Assembly (NCBI GenBank): GCA_905221605.1
Contig: CAJNDS010000597.1
Location: 1 to 64,000 of the forward strand
Length of the DNA: 64,000 nt
DNA from: Symbiodinium natans
Lineage: Eukaryota; Sar; Dinophyceae; Suessiales; Symbiodiniaceae
Direction: 5' to 3'
Under the pieces are notes generated by a model. It was not told the origin of the DNA, searched no databases, and worked only from the letters and a program-made list of their open reading frames with translations. A program made the position numbers and the translations under genes. Every line of letters begins with the position of its first letter. The first letter of the stretch is position 1. Below, piece by piece: positions 40,772-50,430 of this stretch.

Positions 40772-42419
40772 GCACGGACCTGTGTTCTTTGGCCTGAAGC
40801 CGGGGTACTTGAAGTCGCTTGGAGAAGAGTTTGGCATTAGCGGAAAAGGTGTGAAACCAGTGCTGGGAAACCTCGAGAGGGAGTACCGGAAGAAGGAGGC
40901 TGGAACACCTATCAGCACTGAGGCGTATGAACGCTATAGACGTGTGCTTGGTAAGTTGATGTGGGCAAGCCTGACGTTGCCGCATTTGTCCTACCCGGTA
41001 GGATTTCTGGGCCGGTATCAGAGTGACCCAGATAGCCAGGCAGAAGCTTGCTTGAGACGCGTGGTTCGCTGGGTGATGGCTTTGCCTGAGTACCTTCAGC
41101 GATTTTCGGCAGAAGCGTTTGAGTATCCTTGCTGCGCTTCGGAAACCATGCTCTCTGGCTTTGTGGATGCGTCATGGAACATTTGCTCTGTGTCTGGTGC
41201 TATCGTGAAGTGGCATGGCATCATGATCAAAACTTTCTCGCGGAAACAGTCGGTGACCGCGTTGAGTTCGGCGGAGGCCGAATTGGCAGCCCTGACTGAG
41301 GCAGCCAAAGAGTCGGTGTACTTGTCTTTGCTCATGGAAACGCTCCTGTATGGAATACCCAAAGGAGAGACCGGTGAGTTTCCGATTCACCTGGCTTCGG
41401 ATTCGGAAGCCGCTTTGTCGATTAGCAAAATGACGGGGTTGTTACGCCGTGTTCGGCACCTGGAGCTTCGTCATCGCTATCTTCAAGAGCTAGTCCACCT
41501 GGAAAGGCTGATTCTAAGCTTCATCAGTGGAGAACGGAATCCAGCCGATGGACTGACGAAATCTCCTGAGGAGTTGTTGCTTGAGCATTTGCTGGTTGCG
41601 TGTGGACTGGAAAGAGTGTGTGAAGAAGACCTTCAGGGTCTTGTAGTTCCTGAACACCTTCGTGAACGAATGGAAGAACTTGAAGAAGTATGTGAAAAGC
41701 TTGAGAAAATCCCGACAAACCTGGCGAAGTACGAGCCAGTGGCAAGAGACCTTGCGTTGGGATCTGTTCCTCTGCTTGTGATCGAGGTGTTTTGTTCAAC
41801 GGACAGTGCGTTGTGCCGAGCGTGTGCTCGTGACCGAGTAGCATATATAGGCATAACTGAGAAAGAAGACTTCTTAAACAAGAGTACTCAAATGTTTCTA
41901 GGAGAGGTCTTGCTGTGTCTGTTGAGTAGGAAACCGCCCCAGATCTATGTCCACATAGCTTCCCCGTGTACCGCTGGATGTAGCTACCGCTTTAAGAACT
42001 GGCATCGACCGAAGTTTCGACATCGGTGGCGAGAGCAGGTCAAGAAGCATGTTGCATCTTGGAAAGCTTTAGGACGACTTCTGGAGGACCGCTGCAAAGA
42101 GATCCTGGTTACCCAGGAATGGCCAAAGAACTGTGGTCTTTGGAAGGAGGAAAGTTATCTGAAAGAAAAGAAGCGCCTTGGTCTGAACTTTGGAAGAGTT
42201 GTGGACCGTTGTGCCTTCGACGGGGTCTTTAAGCGGTGGTTCTTTGCTACAAACCGAGAGGAGTGGAGTGAAATCTTCTCTGGAAAGCCCTGTGACAAAA
42301 GTCATCAGCATGTTTCACTTGCTAGTGTCGAAGAAACAGGTATCTATCCGACTAAACTGGGTAGAGCTCTTTTGCGTGCTGCGAAAGTCACGTTAGGTCT
42401 TGTAGGAACACCTTCTTAG
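40743..42419 (+). CDS. Pol of element B, second part: RNase H and methyltransferase-like domain
   Basis: Continues Pol after the one-base frameshift (558 codons). RNase H: Asp in SGFVDASWN, Glu in LSSAEAELAAL and Asp in ASDSEAALSI, then HRYLQELVHLERL and NPADGLTKS as usual in copia. The last 210 residues are methyltransferase-like: LLVIEVFCSTDSAL (motif I place, about 41774-41810), VHIASPCTAGC (motif IV, about 41951-41983), VTQEWPKNCGLW (motif VI), VDRCAFDGVFKRWFFATN, and IYPTKLGRALL near the end. The same blocks end element A Pol, which argues for a shared ancestral domain. A frameshift means the copy needs repair, readthrough or trans supply to mobilise. Confidence 0.85.
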   Translation: MGRVIARTTEHGPVFFGLKPGYLKSLGEEFGISGKGVKPVLGNLEREYRKKEAGTPISTEAYERYRRVLGKLMWASLTLPHLSYPVGFLGRYQSDPDSQAEACLRRVVRWVMALPEYLQRFSAEAFEYPCCASETMLSGFVDASWNICSVSGAIVKWHGIMIKTFSRKQSVTALSSAEAELAALTEAAKESVYLSLLMETLLYGIPKGETGEFPIHLASDSEAALSISKMTGLLRRVRHLELRHRYLQELVHLERLILSFISGERNPADGLTKSPEELLLEHLLVACGLERVCEEDLQGLVVPEHLRERMEELEEVCEKLEKIPTNLAKYEPVARDLALGSVPLLVIEVFCSTDSALCRACARDRVAYIGITEKEDFLNKSTQMFLGEVLLCLLSRKPPQIYVHIASPCTAGCSYRFKNWHRPKFRHRWREQVKKHVASWKALGRLLEDRCKEILVTQEWPKNCGLWKEESYLKEKKRLGLNFGRVVDRCAFDGVFKRWFFATNREEWSEIFSGKPCDKSHQHVSLASVEETGIYPTKLGRALLRAAKVTLGLVGTPS

Positions 42420-42525
42420 GTCGGCAGTAGGAGTGCTCGCTTTCGGACTTTGCCTGGGATGAGATGTTTAAGCACTGGAAACACCGAGCTGTGAAGAAGT
42501 GCGTGGCTCTGAGGCATCACAGTCC

Positions 42526-42534
42526 AAGCGGGGG
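42526..42534 (+). other. Polypurine tract of element B
   Basis: AAGCGGGGG lies directly before the 3' LTR start TGTGAAAG. It is interrupted by one C, but has the same G run next to TG as in element A. Confidence 0.65.
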
Positions 42535-42933
42535 TGTGAAAGTTCCTGTCTAAGGACATGTTAACTTTGTTGTCCTGCATGCTGGCTCAGAGTTGTGTGT
42601 GTGTAGTTGTAGGAACTCCGTAGTTGTGCCTTGGAGGCTCGACGGGAGTGCTGCTTTAAGTGGGAAAGCCTTTTGAATTGCTTGAGTTGTAGGGATGTGT
42701 GTCTGGAAGCTGTAGAAGTGACTGTGCACGTTTTTGCTTGCTTTAGGTGTAGTTGGGTAGGTCCCGAGAACTCCCACTGACGTTTGAATTTGTTTTGTGG
42801 CTGTGGAGAACACGTGGCAGAGCAGAGTTTTCACCTGTGTGTAAAGAGTTTCACTGACGAAGCCTCCGGCTTATGACTTTGGCTCAAGTCGTGAGAAAAA
42901 TAGGGTTCAGCGCGCTGCTGCTGTGTTTTCACA
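42535..42933 (+). repeat. 3' LTR of element B with spliced-leader end
   Basis: 399 bp, starts TGTGAAAG, ends TTTTCACA. TTTGGCTCAAG at 42878-42888 is identical to the last 11 nt of the dinoflagellate spliced leader. It lies 344-354 bp into the LTR. Confidence 0.92.
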
Positions 42934-42938
42934 GTTTG

Positions 42939-43018
42939 TGGACCTCGAGCATGAACCTGAGCGACCAAGTGACAATGCTGCGTCAAGCTCAGCATCAACC
43001 ACAAGCTTCTTAACGTGA
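42939..43018 (+). pseudogene. Last exon of a host gene, 3' part, after element B
   Basis: Continues in frame from the exon part at 33356-33497: DLEHEPERPSDNAASS, a Ser/Thr-rich tail, and a TGA stop at 43016-43018. The acidic and Ser-rich end is a common C-terminal tail. Confidence 0.45.
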
Positions 43019-43082
43019 CTCACCGTATCCTGTTTCAGGCCGACTCACTAGGTCGAACCTGTAAGAGCAGCAGTGGCCGCAG

Positions 43083-43292
43083 AGCTCAGACTTCGCTCGT
43101 TTCAGTAAGGTGCTAAGACCTACTCAGCCACAAGGTGCCAGAGCCACAGTCATCGACCCCACTTGGACAAAAGAAGATGTCCGAATTCTGTTTGCTTCAC
43201 TTGCATGATCTCTTTTGAATGTAGTTCTGAATTTATATATTCCCATGATGACCAATACGTTCTCATCTTGATGCCGGTCCATTGACGAGATA
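43083..43292 (+). repeat. Pol-tail repeat, copy 2
   Basis: Diverged copy of 23591-23810 in the same orientation, with small deletions. It keeps the CCACTTGGACAAAAGAAGATG and TATTCCCATGATGACC blocks. It is a fragment of a DIRS-like element 3' region. Confidence 0.75.
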
Positions 43293-43306
43293 ATGCTTTG
43301 AATTCT

Positions 43307-43401
43307 AAGCGGCATTTCCGGCAAAGTCAAAATGCTCGCTTAGGCTTAGGATTCCGTCGGCCTTTGTTAGCTTTGGTAGTGTGGCTTGAACTTGCAGCGA
43401 A
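43307..43401 (-). repeat. Shortened inverted copy of the 181-bp repeat
   Basis: The reverse complement matches 11625 onward: TTTGGTAGTGTGGCTTGAAC, TTGCAGCGAACG, GGCAAAGTCAAAA and the GCTCGCTTAGGCTTAGGATT block. About 25 bases of the middle are missing and the distal end is cut. Confidence 0.75.
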
Positions 43402-43527
43402 CGTGAGCATGTGAACCTAGTAGCATGTGCTTAGCAGCAGCATGAAGCAGTTTTTGCATGTTTTCTTTGCACTCGGCTGATTTTGCGACACGTTTGAAGA
43501 GAGTTTTGTACTGTGTACAAGTAGCTG

Positions 43528-43680
43528 GAACAGCGAATTCGGGGATCATGGTTTTCGCGATGGTTTTTGGAACCAGCGAATTCGGGGACCATGGTATTTA
43601 CGATGGTTTTGGAACCGGCGAATTCGGGGACCGTCGCTTTTGAAACCAGCGAATTCGGGGACCATGGTGTTTGCGATGGG
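43528..43680 (+). repeat. Tandem repeat of about 42 bp, four degenerate copies
   Basis: Each copy is built on CAGCGAATTCGGGGACCATG followed by a TTTGCGATGG-like segment. The third copy has lost the end. The array keeps an open frame on the plus strand (GNSEFGDHG-type peptide), but no protein family is evident. Confidence 0.8.
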
Positions 43681-45880
43681 TAGCTCTAAGATGTCAGCAG
43701 ATCATGTGGGCTCAGCATTTTGCACCCACCCTCCACTCCCAAGTCAGTATCTGTTGTGCATCCTTCAGGATGCCACTCACTGTCACTTCAAGTGTGTATG
43801 GCCTGGCAGTGCAGCTCCCAGAGGCGCTCGGTCGCACTAGCTTCCCCCTGGTGTGGGCTCCTGTTTTTCCTGGCCTTCGCATGTGGTGCAAGTGAGCGCT
43901 TTTGTGCGTGTTCGTACTATGCTACTTTCTTTTGCGTCAGCTCGTGCCTCAAGGGAGTACTTTTCATCAATCCGTGCAAATTCTCATTTTGTTGTAGCCC
44001 AGTGCCAGCTTTCCTTCCAGAAGCGGAGGATTTGTTCAGGCTTGCTGGATCTGGCGGGGGTCCTTTGCGTTTCTTTAGCGTCGACTTTGCTACCACCACA
44101 TCGAGTGAAAAGAAAGCGTTCGCAACGGGAATGTCGTGTGCAGTTGAGAGCTGGGGTGGCTGAACATGGTTTTGTACTAACTAACATGCACGGTGACTTA
44201 CTTCGACTCTTGCTTTATTCAGCTTGGAGTGCCGGGACGAATAGCAGTTGCGTGCATCCTGAGTTCTTGCTTCCTGAAAGGCGCTCTGGACTATGAGCTT
44301 GGGCTTCAGGGCGACTGCCGATGATGCTCATGGCTGACGGCTCTCGTGTTGGCCATCCCTCTTCTAGTTTAAAACAAAAAGCAGCCTCATTCCGGACACC
44401 AAAAATGGGCCGTCGATTTTGGACTCCTTGAACGATGCAGAAGCCAGATCTGGCAGGAGACGTGCGGCAAACCCGGAGGGCCCAGAGTCGACTATTGCAT
44501 TTGAAGCAGGCGTTGTTGAAAGAGTTTGACGACGTCTTTTCGTTGAAAATTGACAGCAGATCGAGACAAATTCAACCGCGCTAGTTGTTGATATAGCTGA
44601 AGCGCGCGATGCTGCTCCCCGTGAGGAATCGCATTTGTTCCTATCAAATGTGAACAAGCGATCGTCAATTCAAGATCACCCCCCTCGAAATTTGTTCCAA
44701 ATCACATATTTTGGAACTTTCAAATTTATGGACTCTGTGGTGGCTACCGAGCCCTACGCTGCTGTCTGCGTGTGTCGAGTCACTACGTTTTTGATTTAAC
44801 CGTCTGCCTGTTGGGCAAGGCTGCTGAAAAATGATGGGCATTGCTTGCGGGAAGGGATCATGGCTGGGAGGCCGCATGTTTTTTCGCTTGCAACGTTGTG
44901 GCTAGAAGTGCTTCTGGTAGTTTATGGCATTTAGGGGTTGGCATTTTTCTGTGGTCGTGGATGATCGTTGCATTGATGGTTTTGTAACGCATTCACGCTG
45001 ACATACGTCATTCCCCAGCAAAGTTATGGATTTCAATGTCAAGGAAATCAACTAGCAATATGCACCTTCCATGCGCAGTTAAGCAACAACCCCATCTCCT
45101 TACAACCCCATCTCCTTGCATCGTACCAAGACGCAGTAGCAGCTCGTAGCAAATGTATGTATGGCAGTATGGTTCATGAGTTGTGGTTTCTTGATGGCAA
45201 CGTGCCTACTGCAATCATGCGTCTTGAGCAGAAGTGCCGTTAGTTGTGTTGTATGGAGCCATGCATCATGGTCATCATGGCCATCATGGCCTTGGTTCGC
45301 AATGGGCAGATGACGACAAAGATTATATGTGCCTCCCGGCACTGCACGCCAAAAGTGACCAAGGGTCGCGTGTGGAGGGCAAGCGCGTTTACCCACGCGC
45401 AGACGTTGCTTGCCAAGGCGGGGCGTGACTTCGCATAGCCATCAAAGATGTGGCAATCACCGAGTCAAATCCGTTCTTCACTTTCGTTGTCTAGTGCAGC
45501 TGTTTTCAAGAAGTGGTGTGTACACTGGAATTACAGCTTCCGTGCAACTGTGTCTTTCGCATGCTTCGCTTTTGATTTGCCAAAAAATGCAGAGGATCCG
45601 AATGTGGCAGCCTTTTGAAGAATGACATGTACGCCTGGCAGTTCCACTCCGCAGCCGGAGTTCACACGGCGCAGCAAAGCAAGGCATCCTTGCGAGTTTA
45701 CTCTACGGAAGACCACAGCAAGCTTTACGACGCTCGGAGTACGTTGTGATGAAGTCGCGGTGATCGCAGTGATCGTTTTCTTTAGCTGGCTGTTTGTATC
45801 TGTTAGTGTGTTGCTGCACACTTGGAGAGCTGCACACGCTGCTTAAAGTCTTCGTAGAAGCGGTGGCTAATGGGGCTAAT
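43681..45880. other. Intergenic, no recognised gene
   Basis: Frames of up to about 150 codons overlap on both strands without motifs. A short CATCATGGTCATCATGGCC repeat lies near 45265-45290, and GGCTAATGCGGCCAATGCGG units near 45868-45907. Confidence 0.45.
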
Positions 45881-46399
45881 GCGGCCAATGCGGCTAATGC
45901 GGCTAATGACCGTCAGGACGGCCTGGCTGGGCGGCCGCATGTGACGGGACCCCCACGGCCATACGACACCCCGCGTCGCCGATTCCCGGGGGCCAATGTC
46001 TCACAAGTGGATGGGTTTCTTGGCCCTTGCGAGTCGCGTGAGCGTTTTTTATTGGGGGGGGATTTCTGGGGGATTTTGGGGGAGGTTTGGGATTTGCGCG
46101 ATTTGGGGGAGGCTTCTGCGAGATGACATGACTCCATTGGCTTCGGAGCATCCCTCTCAGTACGGGGAGCTCTACAACGGAGCTGCTGGAGTCCATAAAC
46201 ATTGGCTTCTGAAGCCAAAGGCAGAAGAGCAAGGCGAAGTGCAACGCAGCCTCTTGGCTACGACACTGTGTGAAACACTGTATGACACTGAGTGTTGCTG
46301 TGCGCTTCGCATCTTCGCATCTTCGCATCTTGACTGGGGTGTTTGTCATGTTTGTTTTGCTTGTGCAGCTGTTTGTTAGCCGGTGAGGTGATTTGTGTG

Positions 46400-46760
46400 A
46401 GGCCTGTTAAGCCACTCCCTGAAACAGGCTGTGGTGGGGCAGGCCCGTCCCAAGTGGACGAGATTCTTTTGGGACGCGACATAGACGGGTCCACCACTTC
46501 GACGTTGAAGCAGCTGGAGTTTTCGAGGGGCGCAGCGGGTTGCAAGAGCATTGGTGTGGCTCCCAAGCTCATGGGAAAGCGCTGCGTTCCAGGCGGCGCC
46601 TCGGAGGTGGACGAGCTCATTTGGGGCACGGATGTCGATGGCTCCTCGGATCCTGTGTTCTTAAAGGCCAAGGACCAGCTCTTCCGAGGGGCGGCCGGGG
46701 TGCCCGGGGCGGCAGTGGCCGGGGCGGGAGTCGGAAAGATGCCGCTGACCAGCCGAGGCC
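46400..46760 (+). CDS. Candidate exon with two VD-LG-DIDG modules
   Basis: In the frame 46343-46972 two successive units align: SQVDEILLGRDIDGST followed by LEFSRGAAG, and SEVDELIWGTDVDGSS followed by DQLFRGAAG. Related single units lie downstream at 47437 and 49430 on the same strand, both starting straight after an AG. I infer a multi-exon host gene with a repeated module. Exon borders are guesses: CAG before 46427 could be an acceptor, and the sequence after about 46740 loses character. The DxDG string recalls a calcium loop, but the spacing does not fit an EF-hand. Family unknown. Confidence 0.35.
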
Positions 46761-47436
46761 CGCAGGACCCTCGAAAAAGATTGAGACAGAATGGCCGGGG
46801 GTATCTCTTTTTGTTTCTCCTCCCTTTGAAGAGGCCGGCGGCACTTGCCAGCAACAACGAGTGCACCGAGTGCCATACCAAGTGCCACACCGAGTGGGCC
46901 GAGCGAGAGCAAAGCCGAAGGTCGCCGGCACCTTGCAGGACCTGCGGGATCTGCAAAGAAAGAAGTAGCTGAAAGGGACATCTAAAAAGAACGGCTCTCT
47001 TTCTCTCTGAGACCTTTCTCGTGTTTTTGTGCGCAGGACCTGCAGATCGAGTGGCATTTTTGTTAGGCTCCGGCATGGGTCGGATTTTCACTTCTTCGCT
47101 CCTTCGCTGCTTCGTACTGCTTCGTACTGCTTCGCTGCCTTCGCTGCCTTCGTGCTTTGTCTCTTTGTTTTCTCCCATGTTCCCTTTCATGTTTCTTTGC
47201 TCCCTTTCACGCCCTGCTCTTGTCGCCTTGCCATTCTGGAAGGGAAGCCCGACAAAGGGAAGGAGGAGGAAAGCCAAACTTTGGGCCGTGGCCGTCGCCA
47301 CATTCCGGCTACTAAGCTGCTGCACCGTCTGTAGCTGCACTGTAGCTGCACTGTCTGCCACTGCACTTTTGGTAGCTGCACTTTTGGTAGCTGCAGAGTT
47401 GTAGCTGCTCTTGAGTTTGTTTTTTGCAGTCCTAGG

Positions 47437-47490
47437 CTGTGGGAGCTTCTCGGGTGGATGACATTGTGCTGGGCAGAGACATCGATGGCC
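47437..47490 (+). CDS. Candidate exon, VD-LG-DIDG module
   Basis: After CCTAG the frame reads AVGASRVDDIVLGRDIDGL, very close to the unit at 49430 (AFGASRVDDVVLGKDIDGQ). A long T-rich stretch ending TTTTTTGCAGTCCTAG precedes it, as for a splice acceptor. The donor side is not clear. Confidence 0.3.
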
Positions 47491-47886
47491 TGCGAAGGGA
47501 CCGTTCTAGGGGCTTGATACGTCCTCCATATCTGTGTTTCCAACCCCGTGACAGGCCATCGTAAGCTCTCAATTGTTCTCAAGATGGGGTTAAACTCAGT
47601 AAACACACACCGTCCAGAGGTGCCACAGGCCGTTGAGTAGAACTGTGCCAGTGCTGCCAGCGTCGGGTTTGTGGGGTTTTTTCTGCCAAACTCTGAATGT
47701 TAGAGGCTTGGGCCGTGGCTGAACCGGGGCTTTTAGCTCGGCTGGGCCTTCCGCAGACAAGCCTCCGCTTCCGAAATCAAGCCATCAGGAACCGGGTGTT
47801 GGGAAGTGAACTGAAGCTTTCGGGCCAATTCAAACTGGATGTTGCCAAGTTTCGGTGAAGTGGAGGATAGAGACCTGATGACTGCA

Positions 47887-48016
47887 CCCCCTAAACCCTT
47901 AACCCTAAACCCTATACCCTAAACCCTAAACCCTAAACCCTAAACCCTAAACCCTAAACCCTAAGCCCTAAGCTCTAAACCCTAAACCCTAAACCCTAAA
48001 CCCTAAACCCTAAACC
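47887..48016 (+). repeat. Interstitial telomere-type repeat (CCCTAAA)n
   Basis: About 18 near-perfect 7-bp units of CCCTAAA in one orientation, with a few variants (CCCTTAA, CCCTATA, CCCTAAG). TTTAGGG is the plant-type telomere repeat, also used by several alveolates including dinoflagellates. Because there is sequence on both sides, this is an internal tract. Confidence 0.95.
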
Positions 48017-49429
48017 GTTTGACAACGGGTAATTAAACTGTTGAACTCAAACATCGTCTGATTTTGGTCTGTTGAAGCAAGGCCTGTGCTTCTGCATAAT
48101 GGCCAAATCCTTTCTGAAAAATATTCCTCCCCCCCTCAGACTCGAGCCGGCTGGGAGGAAGCTAGAGGGGGGAGCGGGCCAAGGGGGGACGTGCAAATCG
48201 GATGGGCGCCATCCGTTTTTCGAGTCTAATCCCCACCTTCTGAGAAACGCGGGCATCCGCTGAAAGCTTGGGAAAGAGTTTTGGAGACGACAGGCTCGTG
48301 ATGCGCATGATGCTGGCGTAAAAGGCGGCAAAAGTTGAGCCCTGAGCCCCGAGCCCCTGGAAGACTTTAGTTTGGCAGACTGGCAGACGCTCATCAGCTG
48401 CATTTGTGGGCAGACGAAACTGACGAAACTCCATGAAACAATGGCCTCAAGAACAAGTCATCTGCACGGACCAGCTTGTGCGGAGGGAAAGGCAAGGAGG
48501 GCAACTGGGGGAGATGTCATATGTGTCACCTGAGCAACATGCCTCACATACCAACAGTTGTGCCCAACATGTTGCCCAACATCTCCAAGTCTGACTCTGC
48601 AGTCTGCCTGATGTTCGCACTTTTTGGTGCTGTGCTGCTCGTTGCCAGGCTCCGCCCAGCAGTTTGCGCTCTTCGCCGACGCCGCAGGAGCCGAAGGAGC
48701 CCCGAGCGGTTGGGGTGGTGTGTTAGCTGTTGCCTTTTCTTCTTCCCCACCCACCCCTTTTTCTTCGGTGTTTTGGGGTTGTTAAGAGGTTTACTGTTAG
48801 ATGTGAAGAAAGCTCAACTCTTCTATTCGGAACTCTTCTCCCCGGTCTACTCCTCATCCCAGTGCCCAACCCCAAAGTGACCCCACAACCCCCAAAGAGT
48901 TTTTTCGCCGGAGTGCCCAGCCCCAGAGTCTCCCTGGACCAACCCCAGAGAGCGAGTGTCCCCCGGGAGTGCCCAACCCCATTCTATCTCTACCATAGGG
49001 TGGGGATGTTCGAAGTAAACTAGTTTTGTTTTGTTTTCATGGTGTTTCCATTCTGTCTCATACAAGCGTGTTTTCTGAGTGGACCGTGACAGAGTTTCCC
49101 CGATGCCTTTTCTCGCAGGTGCCGCCGGGCGCCGCTGCGCCAGGGGAGCCCGGCTGTTGATCAACTCAAGGAAAGAGATCTCTCCTCGCTGAAAGTTGTG
49201 ATTCCAAAAAACGGGGACAGTTGCAGAAGATCCAGGGTCGTATGGGAAAAGGGCACACTGGCACACATGGCTGTGGCATCTGTGGCATTTGATGTGGCCA
49301 TCACTCCTGAGGCCGGTGAGGAGAGCCGCTTGGAGGGCCGCCGCCACCTCCCCGCCAGGGCGCCCGAAAAATCCAGTCAGAAAACACAGAGAAGATCGAG
49401 CACGTTCCTCAGTCGACTCTCTGTGAGAG
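48017..49429. other. Intergenic or intronic, nothing certain
   Basis: Contains a decayed GAGTGCCCAACCCCA repeat near 48860-48980. No conserved motif seen. It could be an intron of the module-repeat gene. Confidence 0.35.
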
Positions 49430-49490
49430 GCCTTCGGTGCCTCCAGGGTGGACGACGTCGTCCTGGGGAAGGACATCGACGGTCAGCACC
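49430..49490 (+). CDS. Candidate exon, VD-LG-DIDG module
   Basis: After GAGAG the frame reads AFGASRVDDVVLGKDIDGQ. It aligns base by base with 47437-47490 (GCTGTGGGAGCTTCTCGG versus GCCTTCGGTGCCTCCAGG), with most differences at third positions, a sign of selection on the protein. Confidence 0.35.
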
Positions 49491-49892
49491 CCAGAGTGCC
49501 CCCGTGGCTGTCTGTCCCGTTGGCTCTCTCTCTCTCTCCTCTCTCTCCGTCTTTCTCTTTCTCTTTCTCCGCTTTTCTTCTTTTGATGGGGTCTGATGTA
49601 CTTCTCAGTTTTGAATGCTTGCCCTCTCAGGATCCGCCCAGCAGTTTGCCACCGCCGAAGTTGCAGGCATCGAATGGAGGGTGCGGGGTTCCCCCGCCAC
49701 ACTTCCCCAAGGGGTCTAGGGTGCTCGGCAGATGCTCTGCACATGCTCCGTCACCGTCACGTCAGAACCCCTTCACACGAAGGCCCACAAGACTTAGGAG
49801 ATTGCAAGAGCTCAGCCAAGAGTTCAGCCAAGAACCTTGAGTGGCCGCCGCGCCGCCACGCAGCCGACCAGATGCAAACTTTCTTGGTAGCA

Positions 49893-50430
49893 AAATGGTA
49901 AAAGAGCAAAAAGAGTAAAAGAGTAAAAGGGTAAAAGAGCAAAAGAGTAAAGGAGTAAAAGAGTAAAAGAACAAGAGCAGAAGAGTAAAAGAGAAAATCA
50001 TAAGAATGGAAAATTGTAAAATAGTAAAGTAGCAAAAACGTAAAAAAGTAAAATAGCAAAAAGTACAAATAGTAAAATAGTAAAATAGTAAAATAGTAAA
50101 ATAGTAAAATAGCAAAATAGCAAAATAGCAAAATAGTAAAATAGTAAAATAGTAAAATAGTAAAATAGTAAAATAGTAAAATAGTAAAATAGTAAAATAG
50201 TAAAATAGTAAAATAGAAAAATAGAAAAATAGAAAATAGAAAAATAGTAAAATAGTAAAATTGTAAAATAGTAAAATAGTAAAATAGTAAAATAGTAAAA
50301 TAGTAAAATAGTAAAATAGTAAAATAGTAAAATAGTAAAATAGTAAATTGTAAAATAGTAAAATAGTAAAGTAGTAAGATGATAAAATAGTAAAATGGTA
50401 AAACAGTAAAATAGTGAAATGACAAAATAA
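49893..50430. repeat. Octamer satellite (TAAAATAG)n
   Basis: About 540 bp of AAATAGTA-type units, near-perfect in the centre (50070-50340) and degrading to TAAAAGAG-like units at the left edge. The minus-strand reading gives long Phe/Tyr/Leu/Ile strings, which are not genes. Confidence 0.95.

Larger units (their letters stand above)
33498..42933 (+). mobile_element. Full-length Ty1/copia LTR retrotransposon, element B
   Basis: The element is 9436 bp long, flanked by the 5-bp duplication GTTTG (33493-33497 and 42934-42938). LTRs are 33498-33893 and 42535-42933, with ends TGTGAAAG and TTTTCACA forming an inverted repeat. The first base of the 5' LTR is mutated to C. The LTRs differ by a handful of substitutions and short indels. 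Order: PBS, Gag, zinc knuckle, protease, insert with overlapping ORF, integrase, RT, RNase H, methyltransferase-like domain, PPT. It lies head-to-head with element A. Confidence 0.92.

Noticed and set aside
43528-43680. CRISPR-like spaced repeats
   Set aside because: Units are contiguous tandem copies without unique spacers, in a eukaryotic context.
46455-46650. EF-hand calcium loops in the DIDG modules
   Set aside because: The DxDG spacing and the missing position-12 Glu do not fit the 12-residue loop.
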